64,000 nt of DNA from an uncultured Alphaproteobacteria bacterium (GCA_944392255.1 CALXVY010000001.1:62001-126000), one strand, 5' to 3'. Positions 46,244 through 54,858 are shown, numbered from the stretch's first letter. Numbers and translations: made by a program. The notes: a model not told the origin generated them from the letters alone.

Positions 46244-46462
46244 CAGAACATCCTTTGTTGACAAGATAAAACAAAACCCACCGAAAAAAGGTGGGCGGAT
46301 GTTCAGAAACCGTTGAATGTTACGGCTCGGCCTATTCGGCATAGCCTTATTTAGCCGACATCCGTCCATAACGAAGTCGGCATAAATATTTGAAGTCGCT
46401 ATGCTAAACGACTACATTCACAAGGGTTTCTGAAGCCCTAACGCTCATCTCTAAGCGTCAAC
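46244..46462 (-). ncRNA. structured leader RNA, candidate riboswitch or thermosensor-like element
   Basis: On the minus strand a 10-bp closing stem GGTTTCTGAA/TTCAGAAACC (46425-46434 with 46302-46311) and a 7-bp stem (46414-46420 with 46314-46320) enclose three arms: 46394-46413, 46348-46388 (12 bp interrupted) and 46324-46346. Loop CGGAUGU (46358-46364) can pair with ACAUCCG (46296-46302). The same strand GAACAUCC (46297-46304) is also perfectly complementary to GGAUGUUC (46246-46253), which holds the lipoprotein ribosome-binding site. These pairings exclude each other. A small hairpin (46441-46458) lies at the 5' end. Confidence 0.65.
46272..46295 (-). terminator. terminator hairpin inside the leader
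   Basis: On the minus strand CCCACC (46295-46290) and GGTGGG (46282-46277) pair around a U-rich 7-base loop, followed by UUUUGUUUU. It stands between the folded leader and the lipoprotein start, so it could end a free sRNA of about 190 nt or act in attenuation. Confidence 0.75.
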
Positions 46463-46467
46463 AAAAG

Positions 46468-46494
46468 ATTATAAGTTCTGATGAATTTTGTAAA
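46468..46494 (-). promoter_or_regulatory. promoter of the leader RNA
   Basis: On the minus strand a perfect TATAAT (46473-46468) is preceded by TTTACA (46494-46489) at 15 bases, or CTTTAC at 16. Transcription would start near 46461, just before the first leader hairpin. Confidence 0.5.
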
Positions 46495-46502
46495 GATAAA
46501 AA

Positions 46503-47312
46503 TTAACCTTTCTTAATCTCCACCACCACCGGCACATGGTCGGATGGACGCTCACCAGCGCGCCAATCTTTCAAAATTTTGTAGCTGACCACGCGGTCTT
46601 TGAGGTTGGGCGAAACCCAAATATGGTCCAAACGACGCCCTTTGTCATTGGTTTGCCAGTTGGGGTTGCGATAACTCCACCAGGTAAAAATTTTCTCCGG
46701 CTCGGGGTGAAATTCGCGCGCAATGTCCACAAAATCAAGCGAGGCTTTAAGGCGGTTCAAACGCTCCACTTCGATCGGTGTATGCGATACGATTTTCAAA
46801 AGCTGTTTGTGATTCCATACGTCATTTTCATAAGGCGCAACGTTAAAATCACCGCAAAGCAGCATTTTTTTGTTCATGAGCTCACTTTTGTGCTGTTCAT
46901 AGTATTCCGATATATCATCCATAAATGTCAGCTTGTGCGCAAAAGAAAGATTCTCTATCGGGTCGGGAATATCTCCGCCCGCCGGAATATAAATATCGTT
47001 GATTTCAATATCATCAAACACGCATGCTTTGATATGGCGCGCATCTTTTTTGCCTACCCAGTCGCAACGCGCCACATTTTGCAAAGGAACTTTGCTCAAA
47101 ATTGCCACACCGTTATATCCGGCCATGCCGTAAAGAGCAATTTCAGGGTAGCCTAAAGCACGAATAGCATCAAAGGGAAAATCTTCTTCCTTGGCTTTTA
47201 CTTCTTGTAAGCAGATAATGTCCGGATTTTCGGATTCAACTAATTTTTTCAGAGCATCCATACGGATTCGAATGGAGTTAGCATTCCATGTGGCGAGTTT
47301 GAAGGTCGTCAT
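46503..47312 (-). CDS. xthA: exodeoxyribonuclease III
   Basis: This is an AP endonuclease/3' exonuclease of base-excision repair. It has ATWNANSIRIR, LQEVKAKEEDFP (metal-binding Glu), CGDFNVAP (catalytic Asp-Asn), and GERPSDHVPV (Asp-His) in 269 residues. It follows lolA by 3 bases and precedes the leader RNA of the lipoprotein gene. Confidence 0.96.
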   Translation of the reverse strand: MTTFKLATWNANSIRIRMDALKKLVESENPDIICLQEVKAKEEDFPFDAIRALGYPEIALYGMAGYNGVAILSKVPLQNVARCDWVGKKDARHIKACVFDDIEINDIYIPAGGDIPDPIENLSFAHKLTFMDDISEYYEQHKSELMNKKMLLCGDFNVAPYENDVWNHKQLLKIVSHTPIEVERLNRLKASLDFVDIAREFHPEPEKIFTWWSYRNPNWQTNDKGRRLDHIWVSPNLKDRVVSYKILKDWRAGERPSDHVPVVVEIKKG

Positions 47313-47315
47313 TTT

Positions 47316-47933
47316 TTATCTTTTCTTATAGTTAAGCGGATTCTTTTTGTCTTTGCGGAATTGGAACAATTTGCTGTCCAAATCAACATCTTTTTGCGCA
47401 CCATAAAGCGAAACCGTCACTTCCACCGATTGTGGGTCGGTGACTTTCCACTGTTTGAGCTCAAACGGCTCTTTGCTAAAAATGAGGGTAATGGGGTTAA
47501 TATCTTTCTTTTGCGGATATTCAACGACAATCATGATTGTACCGCGGTCTTCATAAAAGTCGATAACTTTGAGGTTGCGTCCGTCGATTTTAATATCATT
47601 TGCCAAAATGAGAGTAGCCGGAATATCGTCATAATCAATATGTGTCACTTGGTCGAGCTCTTTGTCATTATAAACAATAAACTCGCCATTGCCGATGATA
47701 TCAACATCAACCGGAGCGCCATATTCCATGCGAATTTTGTTAGGTTTGGCAATATAAATTTTTCCCTCGGCGGTTGAGCCATTGCTTGCCGTTTGCACAA
47801 ATTCGGCTTCCAAAGTCTTCAGATTATTGAGATAAGACTCAATTTGAGCAATTTGTTCGGCGCTGGGTTGAGCAGCCTGAACATTAAAAGCAGATAAACT
47901 CAAGAACAAAAGCAAAGTCAAAAATTTTTTCAT
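47316..47933 (-). CDS. lolA: LolA-type outer-membrane lipoprotein carrier
   Basis: LolA carries lipoproteins from the LolCDE transporter across the periplasm. A signal peptide (MKKFLTLLLFLSLSAFNVQA) is followed by IESYLNNLKTLEAEFVQTASNG and GKIYIAKPNKIRMEYGAP, the typical LolA opening, and DPQSVEVTVSLYG near the end. ATG 47933 is chosen because the signal peptide begins here; upstream in-frame sequence overlaps the methyltransferase. The protein has 205 residues. Confidence 0.88.
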   Translation of the reverse strand: MKKFLTLLLFLSLSAFNVQAAQPSAEQIAQIESYLNNLKTLEAEFVQTASNGSTAEGKIYIAKPNKIRMEYGAPVDVDIIGNGEFIVYNDKELDQVTHIDYDDIPATLILANDIKIDGRNLKVIDFYEDRGTIMIVVEYPQKKDINPITLIFSKEPFELKQWKVTDPQSVEVTVSLYGAQKDVDLDSKLFQFRKDKKNPLNYKKR

Positions 47934-47955
47934 ATTGTCAAAACCTTTTTTAATT

Positions 47956-48879
47956 TTAAGCGTTGCGCGCTTTGAAAATGCCGTTTTCAAAACCTTGAAT
48001 TTCTTTGTTGCTTTCAGCCATTTCCAAGCGTTTTTCGGTGAGGGCGGCATATTCTTTTTCGCGCTCAATTCCAATATAGTTTCGATTAAGTTTTTTTGCA
48101 ACCACCGATGTTGTTCCAGAGCCGACAAATGGGTCAAGAATAACATCACCCTCGTTACTGGAAGCCAAGATAAGTTTGGCAATCAACTTTTCGGGTTTTT
48201 GGGTGGGGTGATTTGTGTTTTCCGGCATCGACCAGAATGGAATGGAAATATCCGTCCAAATGTTGGAAGGATGGGTCAGGCGGGTTTTGCTTGTGCCGTC
48301 ATCAACCCAGTCTTTGGGCTTGCCGTTTTTATCACGATACGGGGCAATCACCGGACGTTGAATTTTAACTGCGTCCAGATTGAAGGTATAATCTTTGCTT
48401 TTGGTAAAAAACCAAATATCTTCAAGGCAATTTTTCCAGTTGTTTTGCGCGCCTCTGCCTTTTTCTCTCTCCCAAGAAATGCGGTTTTGCAAAAGAAAAT
48501 ATTTTCCAGCCACTTCCGGAATGGTAATTGAAGTCTTCCAATCCGAGCAAATGTAAATTGAGCCGTTTTCTTTGAGCAGATGTGCGGTTTTTTTGAGCCA
48601 TTTATCCAGCCATTTTTTATATTCTTCCAAGCCCATTTCTTTGAAAGTGGTGCCGGAAAAACTTTTGGTCAGATTATATGGCGGGTCAACAATAATCAAA
48701 TCAATTGAAGATTCGGGTAAAAGATCAAGTGCCTTAAAAGTGTCTTGGTGTAAGGTTTTGTTGAGAACATAGTCCAAAGAAACACGAGCCGAAATCTTAA
48801 TGGCTCTTTTGCCATATTCATTGATTTCGGCTTTTGTCAGTTCAATGGTTTTATTACGTGGCGCTTTGTCTTTTTTCAT
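47956..48879 (-). CDS. orphan adenine-specific DNA methyltransferase, beta class
   Basis: Motif IV DPPYNL (about residue 60) comes before motif I DPFVGSGTTSVVAKKL (about residue 245), the order of beta-class N6-adenine or N4-cytosine methylases, to which CcrM belongs. At 307 residues it lacks the C-terminal extension of CcrM. No restriction endonuclease is adjacent, so it is an orphan. It could modify GANTC or another site; recognition sequence cannot be read from the protein. It lies 12 bases after the HPr gene. Confidence 0.88.
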   Translation of the reverse strand: MKKDKAPRNKTIELTKAEINEYGKRAIKISARVSLDYVLNKTLHQDTFKALDLLPESSIDLIIVDPPYNLTKSFSGTTFKEMGLEEYKKWLDKWLKKTAHLLKENGSIYICSDWKTSITIPEVAGKYFLLQNRISWEREKGRGAQNNWKNCLEDIWFFTKSKDYTFNLDAVKIQRPVIAPYRDKNGKPKDWVDDGTSKTRLTHPSNIWTDISIPFWSMPENTNHPTQKPEKLIAKLILASSNEGDVILDPFVGSGTTSVVAKKLNRNYIGIEREKEYAALTEKRLEMAESNKEIQGFENGIFKARNA

Positions 48880-48891
48880 TGTAGAAACGAA

Positions 48892-49170
48892 CTATTCTTC
48901 GCCAAATTTATTATTAACCAAATCGGTAATGGCTTGCAAAGCTTCTTGAGCTTGCGCGCCGGAGCAGTTAACTTTGATAGTGGTGCCTTTGGAGGCAGCA
49001 AGCATCATCAAACCCATGATAGAGCAACCGCTAACGGTTTGACCGATTCTTTCAACTTCCACTTCGCAATCAAACGGAGCAACGGTTTTAACAAAAGCGG
49101 CAGCAGCGCGGGCATGTAAGCCTTTTTTGTTTTGAATTGTAAGTTCAGCGGTAAGAACATTATCAGACAT
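48892..49170 (-). CDS. ptsH: phosphocarrier protein HPr
   Basis: The phosphorylation site is His19 in KKGLHARAA. The regulatory Ser49 lies in GCSIMGLMM, the position phosphorylated by HprK. It has 92 residues. The gene starts 2 bases after the EIIA stop. No PTS permease is nearby, so it probably belongs to a regulatory (PTS-Ntr-like) chain with the HprK encoded at 10906. Confidence 0.95.
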   Translation of the reverse strand: MSDNVLTAELTIQNKKGLHARAAAAFVKTVAPFDCEVEVERIGQTVSGCSIMGLMMLAASKGTTIKVNCSGAQAQEALQAITDLVNNKFGEE

Positions 49171-49172
49171 GG

Positions 49173-49571
49173 CTACATTCCCAACAATTGTGAAGCAATA
49201 TTAATATATTTTTTGCCGGCTTCTTGAGCACCTTCAACCGTTTCTTTCATGGTTTTGTCTTTGCGAAGGGAGGCAATTTTGATGAGCATCGGCAAGTTCA
49301 TTCCGGCCAAAATCTCGACATTGGCTCTGTCCATGATAGAGATAGCCAAGTTAGAAGGTGTGCCGCCAAACATATCGGTCAAAACCACAACACCGCTGCC
49401 GCTGTCAACTTTGCTGACTTTATCTAAAATTTCGGCACGGCGCATTTCCATGTCATCTTCCGGACCAATGCAAACAGCTTCAACATTTTCTTGCTTGCCA
49501 ACTACGTGTTGCATAGCAGAAATGAATTCCAAAGCCAAGTTGCCATGTGTAACTAAAACCAAACCAATCAT
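49173..49571 (-). CDS. manX: PTS mannose-type EIIA component
   Basis: The N-terminus MIGLVLVTHGNLALEFI has the phosphorylated His9. VVLTDMFGGTPSNLA is the family signature. It is a 132-residue stand-alone EIIA-Man domain of the alphaproteobacterial type, coupled to HPr. It probably regulates targets by its phosphorylation state rather than feeding a sugar permease. Confidence 0.93.
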   Translation of the reverse strand: MIGLVLVTHGNLALEFISAMQHVVGKQENVEAVCIGPEDDMEMRRAEILDKVSKVDSGSGVVVLTDMFGGTPSNLAISIMDRANVEILAGMNLPMLIKIASLRKDKTMKETVEGAQEAGKKYINIASQLLGM

Positions 49572-49591
49572 CTTGTTTTTCCTTCAATTTC

Positions 49592-50011
49592 TTATTTTTT
49601 AGGTCCGTTTGTCCAGCATTTAATGGCGCCAAATTTAGCCAAAACTTCTTCTTTGGTTTTAGCTTTAACATATTCATCGGCGCGTGTTTGTTTACCTTCC
49701 AAAACAATCTCTTCCACATTTTCAACCGGAACGGCATAAGTGCGTTCAACCATTTTACCCTGCAATTCTACAATCAGCAAAAACTCAGCTTCAGCCAAAG
49801 GACCTTTGGTTTCTTCGTCAATATCATCAAGTTTAACGGCTAAATGTTCATCTCTTTTCAAAAGAGCGGTTTTTTTGCCGTCAAATTGCAAAACGGGATT
49901 AACCGGAGATCCTTCACGAGCATCAATAAAAATAGCGAGTTCGCCGTATTTATTTTCAATAATTTCGTAGAAATCTTGTTTTTCAATCAGGGTGTAATAT
50001 TGTGTTTCCAT
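49592..50011 (-). CDS. hypothetical protein, 139 aa
   Basis: It is not recognised. The protein is acidic, has no signal peptide and no membrane segment. Beta-rich segments (GELAIFIDAREG, VLQFDGKKTALLKRDEH, EFLLIVELQGK) are followed by a helical tail (RADEYVKAKTKEEVLAKFG) and a single Cys (IKCW). It is 20 bases upstream of EIIA in the same direction, so it may share a transcript with the PTS genes. Confidence 0.75.
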   Translation of the reverse strand: METQYYTLIEKQDFYEIIENKYGELAIFIDAREGSPVNPVLQFDGKKTALLKRDEHLAVKLDDIDEETKGPLAEAEFLLIVELQGKMVERTYAVPVENVEEIVLEGKQTRADEYVKAKTKEEVLAKFGAIKCWTNGPKK

Positions 50012-50101
50012 GGATTTTAACCTTAATGTATTATTTTATAGCTAAAGATGATAGTACAATATGACAAGAGTGTCAATTTTGAGTTAACACATAAAGAGAT
50101 A

Positions 50102-51328
50102 TTAATAATCTTTTGGCGTAATTTTGTTATTAGTCACCTCAAAAAAGAGGGCGTCTTGCTTCAAACTCATAAAAAGTTCCGGATTCGTTGATGTAATCCA
50201 TGCTTGAACTTTCAAATCTTTAATTTTTTCGAGCAAGGCTTCACGTTTTACATCATCCAAATGTGCCACCACTTCATCAAGAAGCATAACAGGGGCAAAA
50301 CCTTGGTGCAAAGTTTGTGATTTTGTTTGTGCTAAGATAATGCTGATGAGGAGAGATTTTTGCTCTCCGGTTGAACATAGCTCTGCCGGCATATGTTTTT
50401 TGCGATAATAAACCTTAAAATCGGTGCGGTTTACGCCGTCAATCGAGTCATTATACAAAATATTTTGGCGTTGAGATTTAAGCTTATTTTTGTAAAAATC
50501 TTCCACATCCACCGCCGGCATTTTATCAAGCATTTTTTCGATTATGCCATCGAGCTCCAAACGTACACTAGGGAAAATATCGTCCGGCTCATGTTCAATG
50601 AATGTATTAAGCTTAGCGGTTTGTTCGCGTCTGGCTGCGGCAATCGCCACACCAAGCGAGGCCATATTTTCTTCCAAAGGGGTCAGCCAGTGATTATCAT
50701 GAGAGCCGCTTTTCAAAAGCTGATACCATTCTTTGTATAAGTGCTCAAAATTAGCCGTGCGTTTGGCATGTTCCATATCAAAAGCATAAACCAAGCGGTC
50801 AAGAAAACTGCGTCTGGGTTGAGAACCGCCACGGAAAAGTCTGTCCATTTGCGGGGTAAGCCATACGGCAGAAATATATTTTCCGAGCTCGGCTTGAGAG
50901 GAGATTTTATTGCCGTCAATTTTAACGATTCGTCGCTCAAAAGAGCGCAATTCATCGTCACTTTCTTTGCTGCTTTTTTCAACTGCCGTACCTATTTCAT
51001 AGGATTCGCCACCTTTAACAACAGTGGAAGAAACCGCCCAAGAAGTATTGTTTATTTCTGTTGGCGCATATTCGTCCGTAACCAATGCCGGACGGATTCG
51101 CCGAATATCAGCCAAACGCGCCCCGCGCAAACCCCGACCTGGGGTCAGAAAAGAAACCGCCTCCAAAATGTTAGTCTTGCCGGTACCGTTTTCTCCGGTA
51201 ATGATAATTGGGCAAAGTTCAGTATTAAGACGCAAAAACGGATAGTTTCTATAATCAGTTAAAGTCAGGCGCGTAACGCCTGACTTTATAGAATTATCAA
51301 CCTGAATATTTAAGGCCAGATTATCCAT
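50102..51328 (-). CDS. recF: DNA replication and repair protein RecF
   Basis: This is an SMC-like ATPase of the RecFOR pathway. Walker A GENGTGKTNILEA with SFLTPGRGLRGA, signature CSTGEQKSLLISIIL, and Walker B LLDEVVAHLD are intact. The 408 residues are slightly long for the family. It lies 14 bases after dnaN, the conserved order. Confidence 0.95.
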   Translation of the reverse strand: MDNLALNIQVDNSIKSGVTRLTLTDYRNYPFLRLNTELCPIIITGENGTGKTNILEAVSFLTPGRGLRGARLADIRRIRPALVTDEYAPTEINNTSWAVSSTVVKGGESYEIGTAVEKSSKESDDELRSFERRIVKIDGNKISSQAELGKYISAVWLTPQMDRLFRGGSQPRRSFLDRLVYAFDMEHAKRTANFEHLYKEWYQLLKSGSHDNHWLTPLEENMASLGVAIAAARREQTAKLNTFIEHEPDDIFPSVRLELDGIIEKMLDKMPAVDVEDFYKNKLKSQRQNILYNDSIDGVNRTDFKVYYRKKHMPAELCSTGEQKSLLISIILAQTKSQTLHQGFAPVMLLDEVVAHLDDVKREALLEKIKDLKVQAWITSTNPELFMSLKQDALFFEVTNNKITPKDY

Positions 51329-51342
51329 TTTGCCTCTAGAAA

Positions 51343-52461
51343 TTAGACGCGCATCGGCATCAAAACATAGATGGCGCTGGAGTCTGTGGTATCATGAATA
51401 ACGGAAGGAGAAGAAGCATCGGCAAAAGAAATGCGAACAGCTTCACCTTTAACCTCATTCAAAATATCCAACAAATAACGGAAGTTATAACCAATCTCTA
51501 CGGATTCGCCTTCATATTTAGCTTCCAATTCTTCTTGCGCAGAACCCAAATCCGGGCTGGAAGTTGTAATGGTAACTTTAGAAGGAGCGGTAATCATTTT
51601 GATAGCGCGTGTTCTTTCTGCCACAACGGAAACACGGTCAACGGCAGAAGACAAATCTTTAACAGAGAGTTCCAAGTTCTTGTCATTATCAGTCGGAATA
51701 ACGCGTTCATAATCAGGATATGTGCCGTCAATGAGTTTAGATGTCAAAGTAATATCCTCAAAAGCAAAACGAACTTTGTTTTCAGACATAGAAACCATAA
51801 TGTGATCGGCATTGTTGTCGTCCAAAAGTTTTCTGATTTCAGTAACAGTTTTTCTCGGAACAATTACACCGGCCAGATTCTCAGCTCCTTGCGGTAACGG
51901 AGTCTCTACACAAGCCAAGCGGTGACCATCTGTTGCAACCACGCGCAAAACCTTAGCTTCACCTTCGTTTTTAGCATGCATGTAAACACCATTGAGATAG
52001 TAGCGTGTTTCTTCGGTAGAAACAGCAAATTTCGTGCGATCAATAACGTCTTTGAGTTCTTCTTTGTCCATAGTAAAGTTAATGGGTAGTTTGTCACCGG
52101 AAATAACCGGAAAATCTTCAACACCAATGGTAGAAAGAGAAAACTTGGAGCGAGCAGATGCAATAGTCAATTGTCCTTTTTCGTCAGGGAAAGTAATTTC
52201 CACTTCTGAACCATCGGAAAGTTTTCTGACAATGTCATAAAGCATATGAGCCGGAGCAGTTGTAGCACCGGTTTCAATGGTTTTAGCATCAACAATTTCG
52301 GTAATTTCGGTATCCATATCGGTTGCTTTGAAGCTAATTCCATCTTCCAAAGCTTCGATTCGCACGTTAGATAAAACCGGAATAGTGTTTCTTTTTTCAA
52401 CAATACTCTGAACATGGCTCAGAGTTTTCAAAAGGTTAGCGCGTTCAATTGTAAACTTCAT
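51343..52461 (-). CDS. dnaN: DNA polymerase III sliding clamp (beta)
   Basis: The 372 residues fold as three clamp domains; typical segments are MKFTIERANLLKTLSHVQSI and the C-terminal SAIYVLMPMRV. It lies between dnaA and recF on the same strand, but a terminator separates it from dnaA, so it has its own promoter in the 100 bases upstream. Confidence 0.97.
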   Translation of the reverse strand: MKFTIERANLLKTLSHVQSIVEKRNTIPVLSNVRIEALEDGISFKATDMDTEITEIVDAKTIETGATTAPAHMLYDIVRKLSDGSEVEITFPDEKGQLTIASARSKFSLSTIGVEDFPVISGDKLPINFTMDKEELKDVIDRTKFAVSTEETRYYLNGVYMHAKNEGEAKVLRVVATDGHRLACVETPLPQGAENLAGVIVPRKTVTEIRKLLDDNNADHIMVSMSENKVRFAFEDITLTSKLIDGTYPDYERVIPTDNDKNLELSVKDLSSAVDRVSVVAERTRAIKMITAPSKVTITTSSPDLGSAQEELEAKYEGESVEIGYNFRYLLDILNEVKGEAVRISFADASSPSVIHDTTDSSAIYVLMPMRV

Positions 52462-52561
52462 ATCAATTCACCTGTTTTTTAGATCTAAAATATTGTCAAA
52501 ATATTATCATAAAAGCGACAAACAAGAAGAGAAAACAACGATTCGTCAACAACTTTTTCAT

Positions 52562-52600
52562 AAAAAAACACCTCCATGAATAATCAAGGAGGTGCTTTTT
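52562..52600. terminator. terminator between dnaA and dnaN
   Basis: CACCTCC (52569-52575) and GGAGGTG (52588-52594) pair, with T-runs on both strands; on the minus strand it ends the dnaA transcript. Confidence 0.88.
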
Positions 52601-52626
52601 TCTTTTTCGGGGTAAATAAAGATAAA

Positions 52627-54069
52627 TTAAGCTTCTAAAACACGTCTTAAAGCATCTACATCTTCAGCCAAGCTCTTGTCTTCCAAGATAAGTTCTTCAA
52701 CTTTACGAACAGCATGCATAACAGTTGTGTGGTCGCGGTCAAACTTACGTCCAATTTCGGGAAGAGAACGAGAAGTAAGTTGTTTAGCCAAGTACATGGC
52801 AATTTGGCGCGGACGAGCCACAGTGCGAGCTCTTCTGGAAGATTGCATTTCTTTAACAGAGATGTTGAAATGTTCAGCAACTTTCTTTTGAATTTCATCA
52901 ATGGTGGTACGTCTGTCATAAGAACGGAGCATGTCTTTCAAAACATCTTGAGTCATATCCAATGTAATCTCTTTGTCGCTCAAGAGTTGAGAATGAGCAA
53001 TCACGCGGCGTAAAGCACCTTCCAATTCTCTGATGTTTGAAGTGATTTTTTGAGCCAAGAATTCGCAAACTTTGGTCGGAACTTCAACACCGAGTTGTTT
53101 TGCTTTGTTTTGCAAAATGCCCATGCGCAAATCAAAGTCTGTCGGATGAATATCGGCAACCAAGCCGCAACCTAAGCGAGATTTTAATCTAGCCTCGATT
53201 CCTTCCAAATCAGCAGGAGATTTATCAGCAGAGATAATAATTTGTCTGCCTTCTTCAATCAAAGAGTTGAAAGTATAGAAAAATTCTTCTTGAGTAGTAT
53301 CTTTACCGCCCATGAATTGAACGTCATCAACCATCAAAACATCTACGGAACGGAATTGTTCTTTGAAAGCTGTGGTGTCTTTGTAGCGCAAAGCACGAAC
53401 GAATTTGTACATAAATTTTTCAGCTGACAAATAAACAATATTTCTGGTCGGGTCTTGTTGTTTAATATGCCAAGCAATAGCGTGCATCAAGTGAGTTTTA
53501 CCTAAGCCAACGCCGGAGTATAAGAACAGCGGGTTGAAAGATACATTTCTGGATTCGGCAACTTTGCGAGCAGCGGCATAAGCAAATTCATTAGTTTTGC
53601 CGACAACAAAGTTATCAAAAGTATATTGTGGATTCAACGGAACGGATAAAGGATCGGAATTAATTAAAGTTTCGTTGGTATTTGCCATAACCGAAGCCGC
53701 ACCAGATTGATAAATATTGGTAGGAGTCGGGGTTGAGGTAATTTTTTTGAGCAAAGAACGGCAAGTCGGACTATATAAGCCTTTTGTGTCATCATTAACG
53801 GCTTGAACCACAAAATTCACGCTTTTTATATCAGGGTTTTTCTTTTCCCAAATTTTGTGGATTCGATCACTATAATGGGTAATTACCCAGTTTCTCATAA
53901 AGCGGGTCGGAACACAAATGTTCATAACACCATCATTAAAAGAACCTAAAGTCAAAGGTTTTAACCAACTGTCAAAAGCGGTTTCACCAACTTCAGTTTT
54001 TAATTGGCTGCAAATCTGTCCCCATTGATCTTGAACAGAATTGTTGTTTGTTATTGCTTCTTCAGCCAT
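52627..54069 (-). CDS. dnaA: chromosomal replication initiator DnaA
   Basis: Domain I (about residues 1-90), a short linker, the AAA+ domain with Walker A SGVGLGKTH at about residue 184 and Walker B VLMVDDVQFM, and a C-terminal DNA-binding helix-turn-helix with DRDHTTVMHAVRKVE. The length of 480 is typical. A GGGGAGAT lies before the ATG. rpsT is upstream on the same strand, as in many alphaproteobacteria. Confidence 0.98.
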   Translation of the reverse strand: MAEEAITNNNSVQDQWGQICSQLKTEVGETAFDSWLKPLTLGSFNDGVMNICVPTRFMRNWVITHYSDRIHKIWEKKNPDIKSVNFVVQAVNDDTKGLYSPTCRSLLKKITSTPTPTNIYQSGAASVMANTNETLINSDPLSVPLNPQYTFDNFVVGKTNEFAYAAARKVAESRNVSFNPLFLYSGVGLGKTHLMHAIAWHIKQQDPTRNIVYLSAEKFMYKFVRALRYKDTTAFKEQFRSVDVLMVDDVQFMGGKDTTQEEFFYTFNSLIEEGRQIIISADKSPADLEGIEARLKSRLGCGLVADIHPTDFDLRMGILQNKAKQLGVEVPTKVCEFLAQKITSNIRELEGALRRVIAHSQLLSDKEITLDMTQDVLKDMLRSYDRRTTIDEIQKKVAEHFNISVKEMQSSRRARTVARPRQIAMYLAKQLTSRSLPEIGRKFDRDHTTVMHAVRKVEELILEDKSLAEDVDALRRVLEA

Positions 54070-54518
54070 TTTATCTCCCCATTTTTTTTAATTAATAACT
54101 CAAATTTTTTCTAAAATAGTTTTTTATGCTATATTTCCCGTTTCATGTTTCCCGACATGAGATTGTTCTTTTTACATATTCCCTTATGAAGTAAAAATAA
54201 CAACACCGGAAATTTATTTAAGCTCTAATGACTATCTTAATAATTACTCTCCCAACAATCTGCAAAATCAGAACAATAAGGCTATCATCATTTTTGCAAT
54301 GTAATTGTTCCCGAAAGCAATTTGGATATTAAAGGTAAAAAAAATAATTACAACAGAACATTTTAAGAACATTGAAATTATATTTCTTGACATGGATTTT
54401 TTACAGAGTCGCAGGGATTCTCTTGTTTTTCATACAAAAAAACACAAACCAAAACATCTCAACTAAGAGATAAAATCGGTTTGTGTTTTTGCTAAAAATC
54501 TAACTTAAAAACTAAGGC
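54070..54518. other. AT-rich 449-bp gap upstream of dnaA
   Basis: No gene is seen. It holds the rpsT terminator (54436-54490), an inverted repeat TCATGT/ACATGA (54143-54160), and TTCCCG in three places (54135-54140, 54149-54154, 54308-54313), two of them 14 bases apart and one inside an AATTG/CAATT dyad. I found no clear DnaA box (TTATCCACA-like), so I do not call it oriC. The dnaA promoter must lie here; no convincing -35/-10 pair stands out. Confidence 0.5.
54436..54490. terminator. terminator after rpsT
   Basis: AAAACACAAACC and GGTTTGTGTTTT form a 12-bp stem, with an inner ATCTC/GAGAT hairpin and T-runs on both sides. On the minus strand it ends the rpsT transcript. Confidence 0.85.
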
Positions 54519-54779
54519 TTAAAGAGCTTTAATTTTTTTAGAAAGACGAGAAACGGTACGAGCTACTTTATTGAGGTGGAAAACACCTTTACGAACAGAT
54601 ACCATCAATTCAGATTCTGCAACTTTAAGAGCTTCTAAAGCTTTATCTTTTTCTTTAGCATTAATCAAAGCATCAACTTTTTTAACAAAAGTACGAACTC
54701 TGCTACGACGAGCACCATTAATAACAGCTCTTTTGTTATTGCGGTTAATTCTTGTTTTTGCCGATTTATGATTGGCCAT
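54519..54779 (-). CDS. rpsT: 30S ribosomal protein S20
   Basis: The 86 residues begin MANHKSAKTRINRNNKRAVI, the S20 signature, and continue as a basic three-helix bundle. It binds 16S rRNA early in 30S assembly. It has its own promoter and terminator, so it is a single-gene unit upstream of dnaA. Confidence 0.97.
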   Translation of the reverse strand: MANHKSAKTRINRNNKRAVINGARRSRVRTFVKKVDALINAKEKDKALEALKVAESELMVSVRKGVFHLNKVARTVSRLSKKIKAL

Positions 54780-54828
54780 ATTCTTTAATCCTGTATTAAA
54801 AAGTTATTACAATATATTTTTGATAAGC

Positions 54829-54858
54829 TTTATAAACTCTAAACAGCCGTTTAGTCAA
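54829..54858 (-). promoter_or_regulatory. promoter of rpsT with dyad in the spacer
   Basis: On the minus strand TTGACT (54858-54853) and TTATAA (54835-54830) have 17 bases between them (TATAAA at 18). The spacer holds a perfect inverted repeat CTAAAC-N4-GTTTAG (54839-54854), which could be an operator. Confidence 0.55.

Noticed and set aside
47934-48182. N-terminal extension of LolA to 48182
   Set aside because: It overlaps the methyltransferase gene and hides a proper signal peptide starting at 47933.
54224-54330. Short plus-strand frame (34 codons) in the dnaA upstream gap
   Set aside because: No ribosome-binding site and no hydrophobic or conserved pattern.
54070-54518. oriC in the dnaA-rpsT gap
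   Set aside because: AT-rich but no recognisable DnaA boxes; without skew data the claim is not supported.
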